Shown here: positions 18,193 through 28,052 of the stretch, one piece after another
Layout: every line of letters starts with the position of its first letter
How positions within the stretch are numbered: position 1 is the first letter of the stretch
Source of the DNA: Bradyrhizobium hereditatis
GTDB lineage: Bacteria; Pseudomonadota; Alphaproteobacteria; Rhizobiales; Xanthobacteraceae
NCBI RefSeq assembly: GCF_020329435.1
Contig: NZ_JAGKJK010000004.1
Coordinates: forward strand, 186,001 to 250,000
Direction: 5' to 3'
Length of the DNA: 64,000 nt
Program-made: the position numbers and the translations under genes
Notes under the pieces: model-generated
What the model was told of the DNA's origin: nothing
The model's database searches: none
The model's input: only the letters and a program-made list of their open reading frames with translations

Positions 18193-18359
18193 TCGATGGA
18201 TGAATGGGGCTGAGGCGTCGGTCCTGACCGGGTCAAGTTGCTGCCGCTACTTCGGCCTGGAATGCAGGCCCGGAAGGAGGGCGTCGCAGGCGCCCCCTTG
18301 TAGACGGCGGCTTCTTGGCAGATGTCTATAGCATATGCCAATCTAGTGAGATGTACCAG

Positions 18360-18596
18360 ATGACCGAGCAGCGGCATGTCAGACTGTTTCGCAACGGCCG
18401 GAACCAGGCCGTCCGCATTCCCGTCGAATTCGAACTTCCGGGTAATGAGGCGATCATGCATCGCGACGGCGATCGGCTGGTGATCGAGCCGCTACGCAAG
18501 CGCGGCCTTGTCGCCCTACTCAAGACAATGAAGCCGATCGAACCTGGCATCCCCGAGATCGACGATCCGTTGGTTAAGCCGGAGAAGGTATTTTGA
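18360..18596 (+). CDS. VapB-type antitoxin (AbrB/MazE fold)
   Basis: A 78-aa antitoxin beginning MTEQRHVRLFRNGRNQAVRI, the swapped-hairpin DNA-binding motif of VapB proteins. It is followed by a short C-terminal tail (PEIDDPLVKPEKVF) that would bind the toxin. In-frame ATGs at 18315 and 18351 are possible but the family begins at 18360. Its stop overlaps the TTG start of the vapC reading frame by four bases, as expected for a vapBC operon. The toxin gene is frameshifted, so this may be an orphan antitoxin. Confidence 0.85.
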   Translation: MTEQRHVRLFRNGRNQAVRIPVEFELPGNEAIMHRDGDRLVIEPLRKRGLVALLKTMKPIEPGIPEIDDPLVKPEKVF

Positions 18597-18996
18597 CCCG
18601 CTACATGCTGGATACAAATATACTCTCCGACCTGATCAGAAAATCCGCAAGGCAAAGCAGCAAAACAGATCGTCAAAGTAGGAGAGAACAACGTATGTAC
18701 AAGCATCATTGTCGCAGCAGAGCTGCGCTATGGATGCGCAAAGAGCGGTTCAGATCGGTTGCTCAAAGTAGTTGAAGATCTGCTCGGCGAAATCGATGTG
18801 CTTCCGTTCGACGAGGCGGCGGACGCTGAATACGGCGGGGATCCGCGCCGAGCTCGAAGTGGCCGGCAAACCCGTTGGGGGAAATGATTTGCTGATCGCC
18901 GCACATGCATGTGCGATCGGCGCCACGATCGTGACTGCCAACATCGATGAGTTCAAACGCATTCGCGGATTGAAGGTAGAGAATTGGCTTGAGTAA
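18593..18996 (+). pseudogene. VapC-type PIN-domain toxin, two frameshifts
   Basis: Reads as a complete ~134-aa PIN ribonuclease only if two extra bases are removed. One is an A in the run 18640-18643 (restoring DLIRNPQGKAAKQI), the other a G in the run 18837-18840 (restoring YGGIRAELEVAGK). With those corrections the acidic active-site residues are present: MLDTN, AAELRYG, GGNDLLIAA and TANIDEF. As written, translation from TTG 18593 stops after 60 codons. It is either a genuinely inactivated toxin or a pair of homopolymer base-call errors. Confidence 0.8.
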
Positions 18997-19025
18997 GAGC
19001 GAAGAGCGATAAGAGAGAAACTCGG

Positions 19026-19991
19026 ATGACCATCGACTTGACCCGCCGCACCCTGCTTCACCTCGCCGGTGCCTCCTCACTGTCAGCCGCGGCCGCCGCA
19101 GCAGCGCGGGCCGAGGGCGCGTCGGGCAGCGGGGGGCCGACCTTCGCCAACCAAACGCCGATGCGGGTCGGCATGGTGACCTTACGAGTGCGCAACCTCG
19201 ATCTCGTCGCCGACTATTATCGCGATACCATCGGGCTCATCGTCATGCAGCGCACGGCAACGGGTGCCCGTCTCGGTGCGGGCGGCGTGCCGCTGCTCGA
19301 TCTCACCTTGCGCGCCGGCGCCGCGGCCGAAGCGCGGAACGCCGCGGGCCTTTACCACACCGCCTTCCTGATGCCGACGCGCAAGGATCTCGCGCGCTGG
19401 CTGGTGCATGCCGCGACGAACAAAGTGCCGCTCTCCGGTTTTGCCGACCACCTTGTCAGCGAGTCCGTCTATCTCGACGACCCCGAAGGCAATGGCATCG
19501 AGGTCTATGCCGACCGCGCGCCGGAAAGCTGGAAATGGGATGGCGGCACGGTGGCGATGGCGACCGACCCGCTCGATTTCGACAATCTGCTGGCGCTGAC
19601 GAATCCGCGCATCTCCAACTATGCCGGAGCGCCTGAGGGCCTTCGCATCGGCCACATGCATTTGCGCGTCGGCGATCTCGAACAGGCCAGCCGCTTCTAT
19701 GGCGGCGTCATCGGCTTCGACCCGACGCGCAAGCGGACCGGCGCCGCGTTCCTCTCCTCCGGCCGCTATCACCACCATCTCGGCATCAATGTCTGGCAGA
19801 GCGCGGGCGCCAGCCGGCGGGACGATGCAGCCACCGGCCTCGCCTGGTTCTCGCTGGAAATCGCATCGCAGGACATTGTGCAGGCCCAGGAGCAGCGCCT
19901 GCTGCAGGCCGGCGCGCCGGCCGCAGCGATCAATAACGGCATCGAGACATCTGACCCCTGGGGCACCAAGGTGCGGCTCATCAAGGTTTGA
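19026..19991 (+). CDS. VOC-family (glyoxalase/extradiol dioxygenase-like) protein with Tat signal
   Basis: A 321-aa protein with two VOC modules (about 40-175 and 205-320): MVTLRVRNLDLVADYYRDTI starts the first and IGHMHLRVGDLEQASRFYGG the second. Histidines and glutamates placed like metal ligands are visible (YHTAFLM, HMHLRV, HHHLGINVW, GIEVYAD). The N-terminus DLTRRTLLHLAGA followed by an Ala-rich stretch is a twin-arginine signal, so it is probably exported folded. Resemblance is to catechol 2,3-dioxygenase-like proteins, but activity cannot be assigned. It precedes the amidase by 69 bp on the same strand. Confidence 0.83.
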   Translation: MTIDLTRRTLLHLAGASSLSAAAAAAARAEGASGSGGPTFANQTPMRVGMVTLRVRNLDLVADYYRDTIGLIVMQRTATGARLGAGGVPLLDLTLRAGAAAEARNAAGLYHTAFLMPTRKDLARWLVHAATNKVPLSGFADHLVSESVYLDDPEGNGIEVYADRAPESWKWDGGTVAMATDPLDFDNLLALTNPRISNYAGAPEGLRIGHMHLRVGDLEQASRFYGGVIGFDPTRKRTGAAFLSSGRYHHHLGINVWQSAGASRRDDAATGLAWFSLEIASQDIVQAQEQRLLQAGAPAAAINNGIETSDPWGTKVRLIKV

Positions 19992-20060
19992 CGGCGCGGC
20001 AACGAATGAGCGACAGCATCTCCCGCGCCGGGGTCAAAGCTGTGCCGAGAGGATGATCGA

Positions 20061-21536
20061 ATGAACTTGCCGATGAGCTGGGACGAATGGGCGCAACATG
20101 ACGGCGTTGCGCTGGCCACGCGTGTCGCGAAGGGTGAGCTGACGGCTGCCGAATTGGCGGCGCAGGCCGCTGCCGCGATCGCCAAGGTCGATCCGCCGCT
20201 TTCGGCCGTCGTCGAGATATTCGAGGATGCGGTCGCCGACCCCGCGACCGACGGCACCGCGCTCGACGGTCCATTTGCCGGCCTTCCCTTCCTGATGAAG
20301 GATCTCGGCCCAACCTTGAAGGGCCGCCTCCAGGAAATGGGCTCGCTCTATATGCGCGGCAATCGCGCAACCGCCGACACGTTCCTGACCAAGAAGATGC
20401 GCGCGGCCGGGCTCAATCTGATCGGTCGCACCACCACGCCGGAGTTCGGCGTCTGCAGCTCAGCGGAAAATCCCGCCGTCTATGTCACGCGCAACCCATG
20501 GCACACCGACTACACCACCTGCGGATCGTCGGCCGGTAGCGCGGCGATGGTCGCGGCCGGCGCAGTTCCGATCGCGCATGCGACCGACGGCGGCGGCTCG
20601 ATCCGGATTCCTGCCGGCGTCAACGGCAATATTGGGCTGAAGGTTTCGCGCGGCGTGTTCTCGTTGTCGCCGCTTCTCTCCGATCTCAGCGGGCTGGTCT
20701 CGATTCAGGGCTGTCAGTCGCGCACCGTGCGCGATACCGCAGCCTTCGTCGATGCCTGCCGCGGCCCGGCGCCCGGGGAGTTCATGCCGTTCTGGAGTTC
20801 GCCGGAGCCCTATACGCGGATGATCGCGCGCGATCCGGGACGATTGAAAATCGCGCTATCGTACCAATGGGGCGATTACCGGGCAACGCCGCACATCGCA
20901 GCCGAACTGCAGAAGGCCGGACGCTTCCTCGAAGGTCTCGGCCATCACGTCGACTACGCCCTGCCCGATATCGATTATCGCGAAGCCTTCGCGGCGCAGA
21001 CCACCTGCTACATCAGCAATTTTGCCGTCGTGATTGGCAACATGCTGGCGGCGCGCGGGTTAGAGCAGCCACCGGAAGGTCTGATCGAGCCGATCAATAT
21101 CCGGATCTGGCAGCACGGTCGGAACACGAGCTACGCCGACCGGGCGCGGATGCAGGCGGTGTTCAACACGACCTCGCGCGGCTTCGGCGCGTTCTTCGAG
21201 GATTGGGACATCATCCTGACGCCAATCACGGCGCTGCCGACACCGAAAGTCGGCACGACCGAGTTTCTCACGATCAGCGACAACCCTGATGTGCTCGACT
21301 GGTTCGGCAATCTCTGGCGCAATTTCGCCTTTACGCCGCTCGCCAATCTCTGCGGCATCCCCGCGATCTCGCTGCCGCTCGCCACCCACGAGCACGGCCT
21401 GCCGCTCGGCATCCAGGCCATCGCCAAGCAAGCCAATGATGGGCTCCTGCTGCAGCTCGCCGCACAGATCGAGCGCGCGATCGACGGCAAGTGGAACGCG
21501 GGGCAGAAGCCACGCGTGCATGTGACGGCGGAGTGA
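20061..21536 (+). CDS. Amidase (amidase-signature family)
   Basis: A 491-aa amidase-signature enzyme that hydrolyses amides to acid and ammonia using a Ser-cisSer-Lys triad. The Lys is in LPFLMKDLG, the signature is TTCGSSAGSAAMVAAG, and GGGSIRIPAG carries the nucleophilic Ser. Length is normal. No export signal is seen, so probably cytoplasmic. It follows the VOC gene and may share its transcript. Its substrate (acylamide, carbamate or similar) is not deducible. An AGAGGA motif lies about seven bases before the ATG. Confidence 0.88.
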   Translation: MNLPMSWDEWAQHDGVALATRVAKGELTAAELAAQAAAAIAKVDPPLSAVVEIFEDAVADPATDGTALDGPFAGLPFLMKDLGPTLKGRLQEMGSLYMRGNRATADTFLTKKMRAAGLNLIGRTTTPEFGVCSSAENPAVYVTRNPWHTDYTTCGSSAGSAAMVAAGAVPIAHATDGGGSIRIPAGVNGNIGLKVSRGVFSLSPLLSDLSGLVSIQGCQSRTVRDTAAFVDACRGPAPGEFMPFWSSPEPYTRMIARDPGRLKIALSYQWGDYRATPHIAAELQKAGRFLEGLGHHVDYALPDIDYREAFAAQTTCYISNFAVVIGNMLAARGLEQPPEGLIEPINIRIWQHGRNTSYADRARMQAVFNTTSRGFGAFFEDWDIILTPITALPTPKVGTTEFLTISDNPDVLDWFGNLWRNFAFTPLANLCGIPAISLPLATHEHGLPLGIQAIAKQANDGLLLQLAAQIERAIDGKWNAGQKPRVHVTAE

Positions 21537-21599
21537 AGGGCAAGGATCAAAGGTGCCCTTTAGGACACAGACGAGGGAATGCCGCCGGAGGCGATACCG

Positions 21600-22056
21600 A
21601 TGCGTGTCGATTGGTATGATTTAGAGCTTGCGTTCGAGTTCGTCAGCTCCGGCCAACCGGGTATAAACGAGGCAATCCTTTGCCGAGAATCCGGCAAATT
21701 CTATTGCATTCCGAATTTGGCGACAACCTGGATGAGTGGCGGACGATGCTGACGACAGGGAGAGATATCTCCAGATCCCTCACAAGAACCAACTCGATCT
21801 CGGCACGGCGCTGGTCTTCGAGTTCGTCAGGCAATTTCTTCCGGACGAATACGGTGAAATCCAGCGGATATTCAGTAAGAAGCGTGCCTATGCGCGTTTC
21901 AAGGACCTGCTGCTACGAAAAAGCGCGCTCGACCGATGGTATGAGTTCGAAAACAACGCGACCGAAAAAGCCCTGAGGGAATGGTGTGAAGCTAATGGGC
22001 TGACAATCCGGGAAAGCGATCCACCGGCGCCGAAACAGAAATCGGCCCAGCGTTGA
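21600..22056 (+). pseudogene. UPF0158-family protein, two frameshifts
   Basis: Three consecutive frames together encode one UPF0158-like protein of ~152 aa. It starts at ATG 21600 (MRVDWYDLELAFEFVSSGQP), shifts near 21705-21707 (a missing base at an expected Trp codon), continues as HSEFGDNLDE, and shifts again near 21736-21738. It then runs to TGA 22056 with DDADDRERYLQIPHKNQLDL and ALDRWYEF. Each break is a single missing base. The family's role is unknown. Only the last ~100 residues form an open frame, so the protein is not made as written unless the sequence is in error. Confidence 0.72.
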
Positions 22057-22146
22057 TCTCACCTGTTGATTTCGCTGCAAGCGATTGCAGCTTGCCTTCG
22101 GAACGCTAGAGTACGCCCCGGACCAAAAGCGTGGTGGAGCCGGAAC

Positions 22147-23550
22147 ATGGCGCGCAAGCATTTGCTCGACGGACTGATGGAATGGACAAGGCGCGAGGAA
22201 TGGCGCGACCGGTTTGAAGAGGTCCTCGATGACCATGTGTTGCCAACCTGCGACGAGACCGGCCTCGAGCCCGATGAGATCGTCTCAACGCTCGGCGAAG
22301 ATTACTTCATGCGCACGGTCTGGGCTTGCGCGTTCGAGGATATGCTGACGCGGACGTTCGAAGACGGCAGCAACATCGTCGACGACTATCTGGCGCACCG
22401 GGGATCGAAGGAAACAGCATCCGTTCGCGCCTATATCGCCGCCTTGCGAGATTCCGCGATGAGCCTCTATGAAGTGAGCGATGTCGTCCTCGACAAATCG
22501 TTTCGTGCGCGCGACCTCGTGCGCGGCGGGGAGCCGGTCCTGATCAGCGAACGGTTGGCAACCCGCTTCCTCAAACAATGGGACCGCTTCGCCGGACGCG
22601 TGTTGCAGGTGGAAGGGCGGACGCAGATCAGCGGGGCCCTGTTGCCGTATGAGCATCAGTCGTCGGAAGATATCATCGACGGTTTTCGCAGATTGGGGAA
22701 ACTCAGCAGGAAGGATAAGCAGGCGCTTGCCAAGACGATCGGAGAGGAGTTCGACGCGGCCGTTATTGCCAGGCTTTCGGAGACCGAACGGCTGCGTGCG
22801 AGCAGCCCGACGTTCACGAACATCTGGCTCCTTGACGCGATCGACCAGGCCGAGCGGGACCTTCCCGATTTGCGGAACTTCGACGGCGATGAACTTGTCA
22901 TGTGCACGGTCTGCTATCCGCTCGCAGCGGGCACGACGGAGGACGACATCCGGACGGTGCTGGATTCATGTGCCGATCTGCGGCCGCGCACCGTGACGCA
23001 GTGGAACTGGGTCGGCAAGAACACTAAGACGTCGGCCGCTCGGGCCCAGTCATCGGAAGCCCTGACCGTGGAGACGACGCTCGATGATGGCGCGCTCTCG
23101 CTCGGCCATCTTGAGTTGGACGGCAGAACGCTGGTGCTATCGGTCAATTCCCGGCAGCGCGCGGAACGCGGATGCGCAATGCTTTCGGCGATGCTGGGCG
23201 AGCGGCTCGGGCAACCCTCGGTCGAGACCAAAACCGTCGAGCAAATGCTCGCGTCGCGCGATGCCCATGCACCTCAAGAACTCGATCTTTCGGAGGAGGA
23301 GCACCGCGCCATCATCCACCAAACCATGGACCGGCATTATCGCGAGACGCTCGATGAGCCAGTCCCGGCGCTCGGCAACAAGTCGCCGCGCGCTGCAGTC
23401 AAAACCAAAAGCGGGCGCGCCAAGGTCGTCGACTGGCTCAAGATGATGGAAAACCGTACCGCCAAAGCCGGCGAATCCAATCCTGCGATGGCGAGCTACA
23501 GCTTCGACTGGATATGGGTGGAATTGGGCGTTGCCGAATTGAGACGATAG
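22147..23550 (+). CDS. Conserved protein of unknown function
   Basis: A 467-aa protein of a type seen in rhizobia but without an assigned function that I recognise. The N-terminal half is acidic and helical (MARKHLLDGLMEWTRREEW, then SLYEVSDVVLDKSFRARDLV, LISERLATRFLKQWDR). The C-terminal segment DEPVPALGNKSPRAAVKTKS followed by VVDWLKMMENR resembles the short motif ending MbcA/ParS-type and related proteins (low confidence). No signal peptide or membrane segment. ATG 22147 is chosen over 22066 because the extra 27 residues look non-coding. It follows the UPF0158 relic by 90 bp. Confidence 0.65.
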   Translation: MARKHLLDGLMEWTRREEWRDRFEEVLDDHVLPTCDETGLEPDEIVSTLGEDYFMRTVWACAFEDMLTRTFEDGSNIVDDYLAHRGSKETASVRAYIAALRDSAMSLYEVSDVVLDKSFRARDLVRGGEPVLISERLATRFLKQWDRFAGRVLQVEGRTQISGALLPYEHQSSEDIIDGFRRLGKLSRKDKQALAKTIGEEFDAAVIARLSETERLRASSPTFTNIWLLDAIDQAERDLPDLRNFDGDELVMCTVCYPLAAGTTEDDIRTVLDSCADLRPRTVTQWNWVGKNTKTSAARAQSSEALTVETTLDDGALSLGHLELDGRTLVLSVNSRQRAERGCAMLSAMLGERLGQPSVETKTVEQMLASRDAHAPQELDLSEEEHRAIIHQTMDRHYRETLDEPVPALGNKSPRAAVKTKSGRAKVVDWLKMMENRTAKAGESNPAMASYSFDWIWVELGVAELRR

Positions 23551-23674
23551 TCATGTCGTGCGCCATGCTGTTGCATTGGCAGCCCACGACGCCAGGGGAG
23601 TGGAAGGCCAAAGCCACCTTCTCACCTCCCAGTGCGCCCCTGCTCGTTTGAGCGGCTGCCGTTCGCTCTGTCGC

Positions 23675-25204
23675 CTACTTCCACTTCGCCAGATAGAAGC
23701 GCGGCAGTTCGTCCGGGTATGGCGTAAAGTCGAGCTGCTTGGAATGGCCGTAGGTCGTCACATAGGTGTGCAGCGGCGCCCAGTAGGCCTGCTCGGTGAT
23801 CTTCTTGATCGCCGCCGAATAAGCCTCCTTGCGTGCCTCCGGATTGATGGTTGATCCGCCCTGCAACAGCAACTTCTGCACCTCGGGATCGCGCGCATAG
23901 TCGTCCGCGCCGCCATCGAAGAAATTCGGCATGATGGCCGAGACGTCATTGATAGAGTAGCTGCCCCAGCTTCCGAGATAGGCGCGCAGTTCGCCTGCCT
24001 TGGCGCGCTGGATCAAGGCCGCCACCTGCAGCTGGTTGAGCTTGGCGCGGATGCCGACCGCATGCAGGTAGTTCTGAACGGATGATCCCCATTGCGGCAG
24101 CACGTAGCTTGCAAGCTCCACATCAAAGCCGTCGGGATAGCCTGCCTCGGCGAGCAGCTGCTTGGCCTTTGCCGGATTGTAGTCGTAGGCCACCGCGGCC
24201 TCGGCATCGCAGCCGAACTGTGACGGGAAGCAGGGCGCGGCGGGAACGCGGCTGCCACCGGTGACGAGCTTGTCGGCGATCGCCTTGCGGTCGATCGCAT
24301 GCCAGATCGCCTGACGCACCTTCTGCTTGGTCAGGGGATTGTCGGCCCCGGTGCGGCCGGCGGCGTCGAGCGAGAGATAGCCAATCCGCATCGATTCCTT
24401 GCGCACCGCCTGCAGATGCGGCATCCGGTTCACGGACTCGAGCTGGTCCGGATTCATATTCCAGATCCAGTCGGCGCGGCCGGCGAGCAATTCGGTCATC
24501 TCGGTCGCGGCATCAGGCACGAAGCGCACGCTCATCTTCTTGATCGCAGGCTTGCCCTTGGGACTGCCGGCCCAGTAATCGTCGAAACGCTCGAAGTCGA
24601 TGGAAACACCAGGCTCGACCTTGGTGATCTTGTAGGGACCTGCGCCGACCGGCGCCTTGGCGTAGCCTTCCGCACCGACCTTCTCGCGATACGCCTTGGG
24701 ATAGATCGGCAGCACCAGCGCGAAATATTCCAGCGCAGCCGGATTCGGCCGCTTCAGCGTGACGCGCACCGACAGATCGCCGATCTTCTCGGCCTTGTCG
24801 ATCCAGTTGTAGTTCGCCGGCGTCGACACCCGGCTCGCCGGATCGGCCACGAGGTTGATCGTGTAAACTACATCAGCGGCGGTAAGCTCGCTGCCGTCAT
24901 GGAACTTGACGCCGGGGCGCAACGTGAACTCGATCGTGGTCGGATCCGGCAGCTTCCACTCGGTGGCGAGCAGCGGCTCCAACTTGAACGTATCGGGATT
25001 GCGGTAGACCAGCCCGTCCCAGCCCTGGTGATGCATGACCACGCCGGTGCGCAGGTTGTTGTAGAAGGGATCGATGTTGGGCAGCGCGTCGCGCATCACG
25101 ATGCGCAACGTGTCAGCGGATTTTTGCGCGACTGCCGGCAGTGCACCGGCGCCCGATAGAACCATTGCCAGAACTGCAACGCCGAGCCTCTTTTGCATGC
25201 GCAT
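23675..25204 (-). CDS. ABC transporter substrate-binding protein, family 5 (peptide/nickel type)
   Basis: A 509-aa periplasmic solute-binding protein. A signal peptide (MRMQKRLGVAVLAMVLSGAG to VAQ) is followed by the SBP_bac_5 pattern: LRIVMRDALPNIDPFYNNLR, then LLATEWKLPDPTTIEFTLRP, GVKFHDGSELTAADVVYTI and GAGPYKI. It captures a peptide, opine, glutathione-like or similar ligand for the permease encoded upstream. ATG 25204 is preferred over 25246 because GGAGAG lies five bases before it. It is the last gene of a five-gene operon, 45 bp after the second ATPase gene. Confidence 0.9.
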   Translation of the reverse strand: MRMQKRLGVAVLAMVLSGAGALPAVAQKSADTLRIVMRDALPNIDPFYNNLRTGVVMHHQGWDGLVYRNPDTFKLEPLLATEWKLPDPTTIEFTLRPGVKFHDGSELTAADVVYTINLVADPASRVSTPANYNWIDKAEKIGDLSVRVTLKRPNPAALEYFALVLPIYPKAYREKVGAEGYAKAPVGAGPYKITKVEPGVSIDFERFDDYWAGSPKGKPAIKKMSVRFVPDAATEMTELLAGRADWIWNMNPDQLESVNRMPHLQAVRKESMRIGYLSLDAAGRTGADNPLTKQKVRQAIWHAIDRKAIADKLVTGGSRVPAAPCFPSQFGCDAEAAVAYDYNPAKAKQLLAEAGYPDGFDVELASYVLPQWGSSVQNYLHAVGIRAKLNQLQVAALIQRAKAGELRAYLGSWGSYSINDVSAIMPNFFDGGADDYARDPEVQKLLLQGGSTINPEARKEAYSAAIKKITEQAYWAPLHTYVTTYGHSKQLDFTPYPDELPRFYLAKWK

Positions 25205-25249
25205 ATCGCTCTCCATTATTGTTCTATTACAGACCGCGTGAAGCACGCC

Positions 25250-26200
25250 CTATGCCAGATGACATTCTACCATTCCCTGGGGTGGCCGGACCATGCGCGC
25301 TGGTGCCTCATGGCGGCAGCGCTCGACCGCGATGCGACAGCGCGGGTTGAACCGGCAGCCCGGCGGAATATTGGAGGGGTCCGGCATGATGTCGCCAAGC
25401 CCGATGTCGGGCACCCCACGGCCCGGTTCCGGCGTCAGCACGCTTTCCAAAAGCGCCTGGGTGTAGGGATGCGCAGGCGCGCGAAACAGCGCGTCGGTCT
25501 CATTGCGCTCGACGATCCGGCCGAGATACATCACGGCGACTTCGCTCGCCACGTGCTCGACGACAGCGAGATTGTGGCTGATGAAGAGATAGGTCAGCCC
25601 GAGGTCGCGGCGCAGATCGGCGAGCAGATTGAGGATCTGCGCCTGTACCGAGACGTCGAGCGCGCTGGTCGGCTCGTCGCAGATCACGATCCGCGGCTCC
25701 AGCACCAGCGCCCGCGCGATCGCCGCGCGCTGCCGTTGCCCGCCGGAGAGTTGCGCCGGCATGCGCTCGCCCATCGCGGCCGAGAGGCCGACGCGTTCGA
25801 GAATGCCGCCGACCCGACGATCGATCTCGGCGCGCGAGAATGCGCCCTGGGCTTCCAGCGGCAGCGCCACGATGTCCTTGATGCGCCGGCGCGGGTTAAG
25901 CGAGGCAAAAGGATCCTGGAACACCGGCTGGATCAGCCGGGCGCGCGCCTTGCGATCGAGGTCGAACAGGCGTTTGCCGTCGACCAGCACGGTCCCTGCG
26001 GTTGGCTTGAGCAGCCCCAGGATCATCCGCGCGAGCGTGGACTTGCCGCAGCCGGACTCGCCGACCACGCCGAGCACGCTGCCGGCGGGCACGCTGAAGG
26101 TCACGTCGTCGACCGCAATCACGCGCTTTTCCGCCGCCATCAGTCCGGTGCGGACGCGGAATTCACATCGTAGGTTCTTTACCTCGATCGCAGCGGTCAT
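25250..26200 (-). CDS. Dipeptide-type ABC transporter ATP-binding protein (DppF-like)
   Basis: A 316-aa ATPase subunit. Walker A is GESGCGKST, the signature LSGGQRQR, Walker [12 protein letters not shown] and the switch His is in [10 protein letters not shown]. The C-terminal oligopeptide-transporter extension has [19 protein letters not shown], the Cys-rich motif of Opp/Dpp ATPases that often holds an Fe-S cluster. ATG 26200 overlaps the end of the preceding ATPase gene by four bases (ATGA). It works with the second ATPase to power import. The frame extends far upstream but only as the shadow of the preceding gene. Confidence 0.92.
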   Translation of the reverse strand: MTAAIEVKNLRCEFRVRTGLMAAEKRVIAVDDVTFSVPAGSVLGVVGESGCGKSTLARMILGLLKPTAGTVLVDGKRLFDLDRKARARLIQPVFQDPFASLNPRRRIKDIVALPLEAQGAFSRAEIDRRVGGILERVGLSAAMGERMPAQLSGGQRQRAAIARALVLEPRIVICDEPTSALDVSVQAQILNLLADLRRDLGLTYLFISHNLAVVEHVASEVAVMYLGRIVERNETDALFRAPAHPYTQALLESVLTPEPGRGVPDIGLGDIMPDPSNIPPGCRFNPRCRIAVERCRHEAPARMVRPPQGMVECHLA

Positions 26201-27174
26201 GCAGGTTGCAGCTCCGCCCAGCCCGGCTCGAGCCGGCACAGGTAATCGTGCGCGTCGCCCATCGGCCGCCGCGGAATCGCGCGCGTGCAGGTCTCGTTTG
26301 CATGGGCACAGCGCGAGCGAAAGGCACAGCCGGCAAAACCGGCGCCGATCGCCGGCACGATGCCCGGGATCGAGCCGAGCGGCTTGTCGCGCTGCACGCG
26401 GCCCGGCACCGGCACGCAGGACAGAAGCCCACGCGTATAGGGATGCTGCGGCGCGCGGAACAGTTCCGCGGTCGGCGCGCGCTCCACCACCTCGCCGGCA
26501 TACATCACCGAGACATGGTCGGCGACGCGCGCCACGATGCCGAGGTCGTGGGTGATTAAGAGGATCGAGAGGCCGAACTCGCGCTTGAGGCTCGCGAGCA
26601 GCCGCAGGATCTGCGCCTGCACGGTAACATCGAGCGCAGTGGTCGGCTCGTCGGCGATCAACAATTCGGGGTCGCACATCAGCGCCATCGCGATCATGAC
26701 GCGCTGGCGCAGGCCTCCCGAGAGCTGGTGCGGAAATTGGCCGAGCCGCATGCCGGGCGCGGTGATGCCGACGCGGCCCATCAGTTCGGCGGCACGGTCG
26801 AGCGCCGCTGCACGCGAGCCTCCCTTGTGGCGCGTCAGCACCTCGGCCATCTGCGAGCCGATCGTGAAGGCGGGGTTGAGGCTCGTCATCGGCTCCTGAA
26901 AGATCATCGCCATGCGGTTGCCGCGCAGCCGCGCCATCTCGCGATCCGACAGCGACGTGAGGTCCGTGCCGGCAAAGCTCATGCGTTTCGCCGAACGCTG
27001 ACCGCCGCGCGCAAGCAGGTTCATGACCGCCAGCGCCGAGACCGACTTGCCGCAGCCGGATTCGCCGACCAGGCAATGGGTCTCGCCCTTCGCCACCCGG
27101 AACGAGGCGCCGCGCACTGCCGCGGTGCGGCCGAACGAGACCTGGAGCTCCTCCACTTCCAACAGCGCACTCAT
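26197..27174 (-). CDS. Dipeptide-type ABC transporter ATP-binding protein (DppD-like)
   Basis: A 325-aa ATPase subunit. Walker A is GESGCGKSV, the Q-loop region MIFQEPMTSLNP, the signature LSGGLRQR, Walker B LIADEPTTALD, and the His switch LITHDLGIV. The C-terminal Cys motif is FAGCAFRSRCAHANETC. The ATG at 27174 overlaps the DppC-like gene by four bases. With the DppF-like subunit it forms a heterodimeric ATPase on the cytoplasmic face of the inner membrane. Confidence 0.92.
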   Translation of the reverse strand: MSALLEVEELQVSFGRTAAVRGASFRVAKGETHCLVGESGCGKSVSALAVMNLLARGGQRSAKRMSFAGTDLTSLSDREMARLRGNRMAMIFQEPMTSLNPAFTIGSQMAEVLTRHKGGSRAAALDRAAELMGRVGITAPGMRLGQFPHQLSGGLRQRVMIAMALMCDPELLIADEPTTALDVTVQAQILRLLASLKREFGLSILLITHDLGIVARVADHVSVMYAGEVVERAPTAELFRAPQHPYTRGLLSCVPVPGRVQRDKPLGSIPGIVPAIGAGFAGCAFRSRCAHANETCTRAIPRRPMGDAHDYLCRLEPGWAELQPA

Positions 27175-28052
27175 CGCAGCCGCTCCGCGCCGAGGAGGTT
27201 GCGCAATCCATCGCCGACCAGATTGATGCCGAGCACCAGGACGGCTAGCGCTACGCCGGGGATCATGATCACCCAGGGCGAAAAGAACATGTAGTCCTTG
27301 CCCTCGGCGATCATCAGCCCCCAGGACGGCAGTGGCGGCGGAACGCCGAGGCCGAGGAACGACAGGGCTGCCTCGAGCAGGATCGCGAGCGCCATCTCCA
27401 GCGTGGCCACGACCGCGAGATGGCTCGCAATGTTCGGCAAAATTTCCTTGATCAGGATATGCGGCATAGACGCGCCGGCGCACCAGGCGGCGCTGACATA
27501 GTCGTGGTTGCGGACCTGCATGGTGGTGGCGCGCGCTACGACGGCGAAGCGATCCCACAGCAGCAGCCCTAGCGTCGCGACGACAAGCCCGAGGCCCGAC
27601 CCCATCAGCCCGACAACGGCAAGCGCAACCAGCACGACGGGGATCGACAATCGCGTCGTGATCGCAAACAGCACGACGTCGTCGACGCGGCCGCCGAAGA
27701 AACCACCGAGCACGCCGAGCGTGGTGCCGATCACACCCGACGTGATCACCGTCATGATGCCGATCAGGAGCGAGATGCGCGCGCCATAGACCAGCCGCGC
27801 CAGATAGTCCCGCCCAAGCTGATCGGTGCCGAGGAGGTGGCCGGCCTGGCTGCCCTCCATCCAGAACGGCGGCTTGAGACGGTTGCCGAGATCCTGGGTG
27901 AACGGGTCCGCCGGCACCAGCCAATTGCCGACGAGCGCGGCGGCCAGCACCAGTGCGACAATGGCGATGCCGATCGCAAAGCCGGTCGTGCCGATCCGCG
28001 ACGTGGCGATACCCGAAGGCTGCGGGGCCTGAATGGCTATCGGTTCGCTCAT
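27171..28052 (-). CDS. Dipeptide-type ABC transporter permease (DppC-like)
   Basis: A 293-aa inner-membrane permease with about six hydrophobic segments. The N-terminal cytoplasmic part is followed by a first membrane span and a periplasmic stretch typical of OppC_N (DLGNRLKPPFWMEG, then HLLGTDQLGRDYLARLVYGA). The EAA-type ATPase-contact loop is seen around HILIKEILPNI. It overlaps DppB-like by four bases upstream and DppD-like by four bases downstream, so the operon is tightly coupled. Confidence 0.92.
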   Translation of the reverse strand: MSEPIAIQAPQPSGIATSRIGTTGFAIGIAIVALVLAAALVGNWLVPADPFTQDLGNRLKPPFWMEGSQAGHLLGTDQLGRDYLARLVYGARISLLIGIMTVITSGVIGTTLGVLGGFFGGRVDDVVLFAITTRLSIPVVLVALAVVGLMGSGLGLVVATLGLLLWDRFAVVARATTMQVRNHDYVSAAWCAGASMPHILIKEILPNIASHLAVVATLEMALAILLEAALSFLGLGVPPPLPSWGLMIAEGKDYMFFSPWVIMIPGVALAVLVLGINLVGDGLRNLLGAERLR

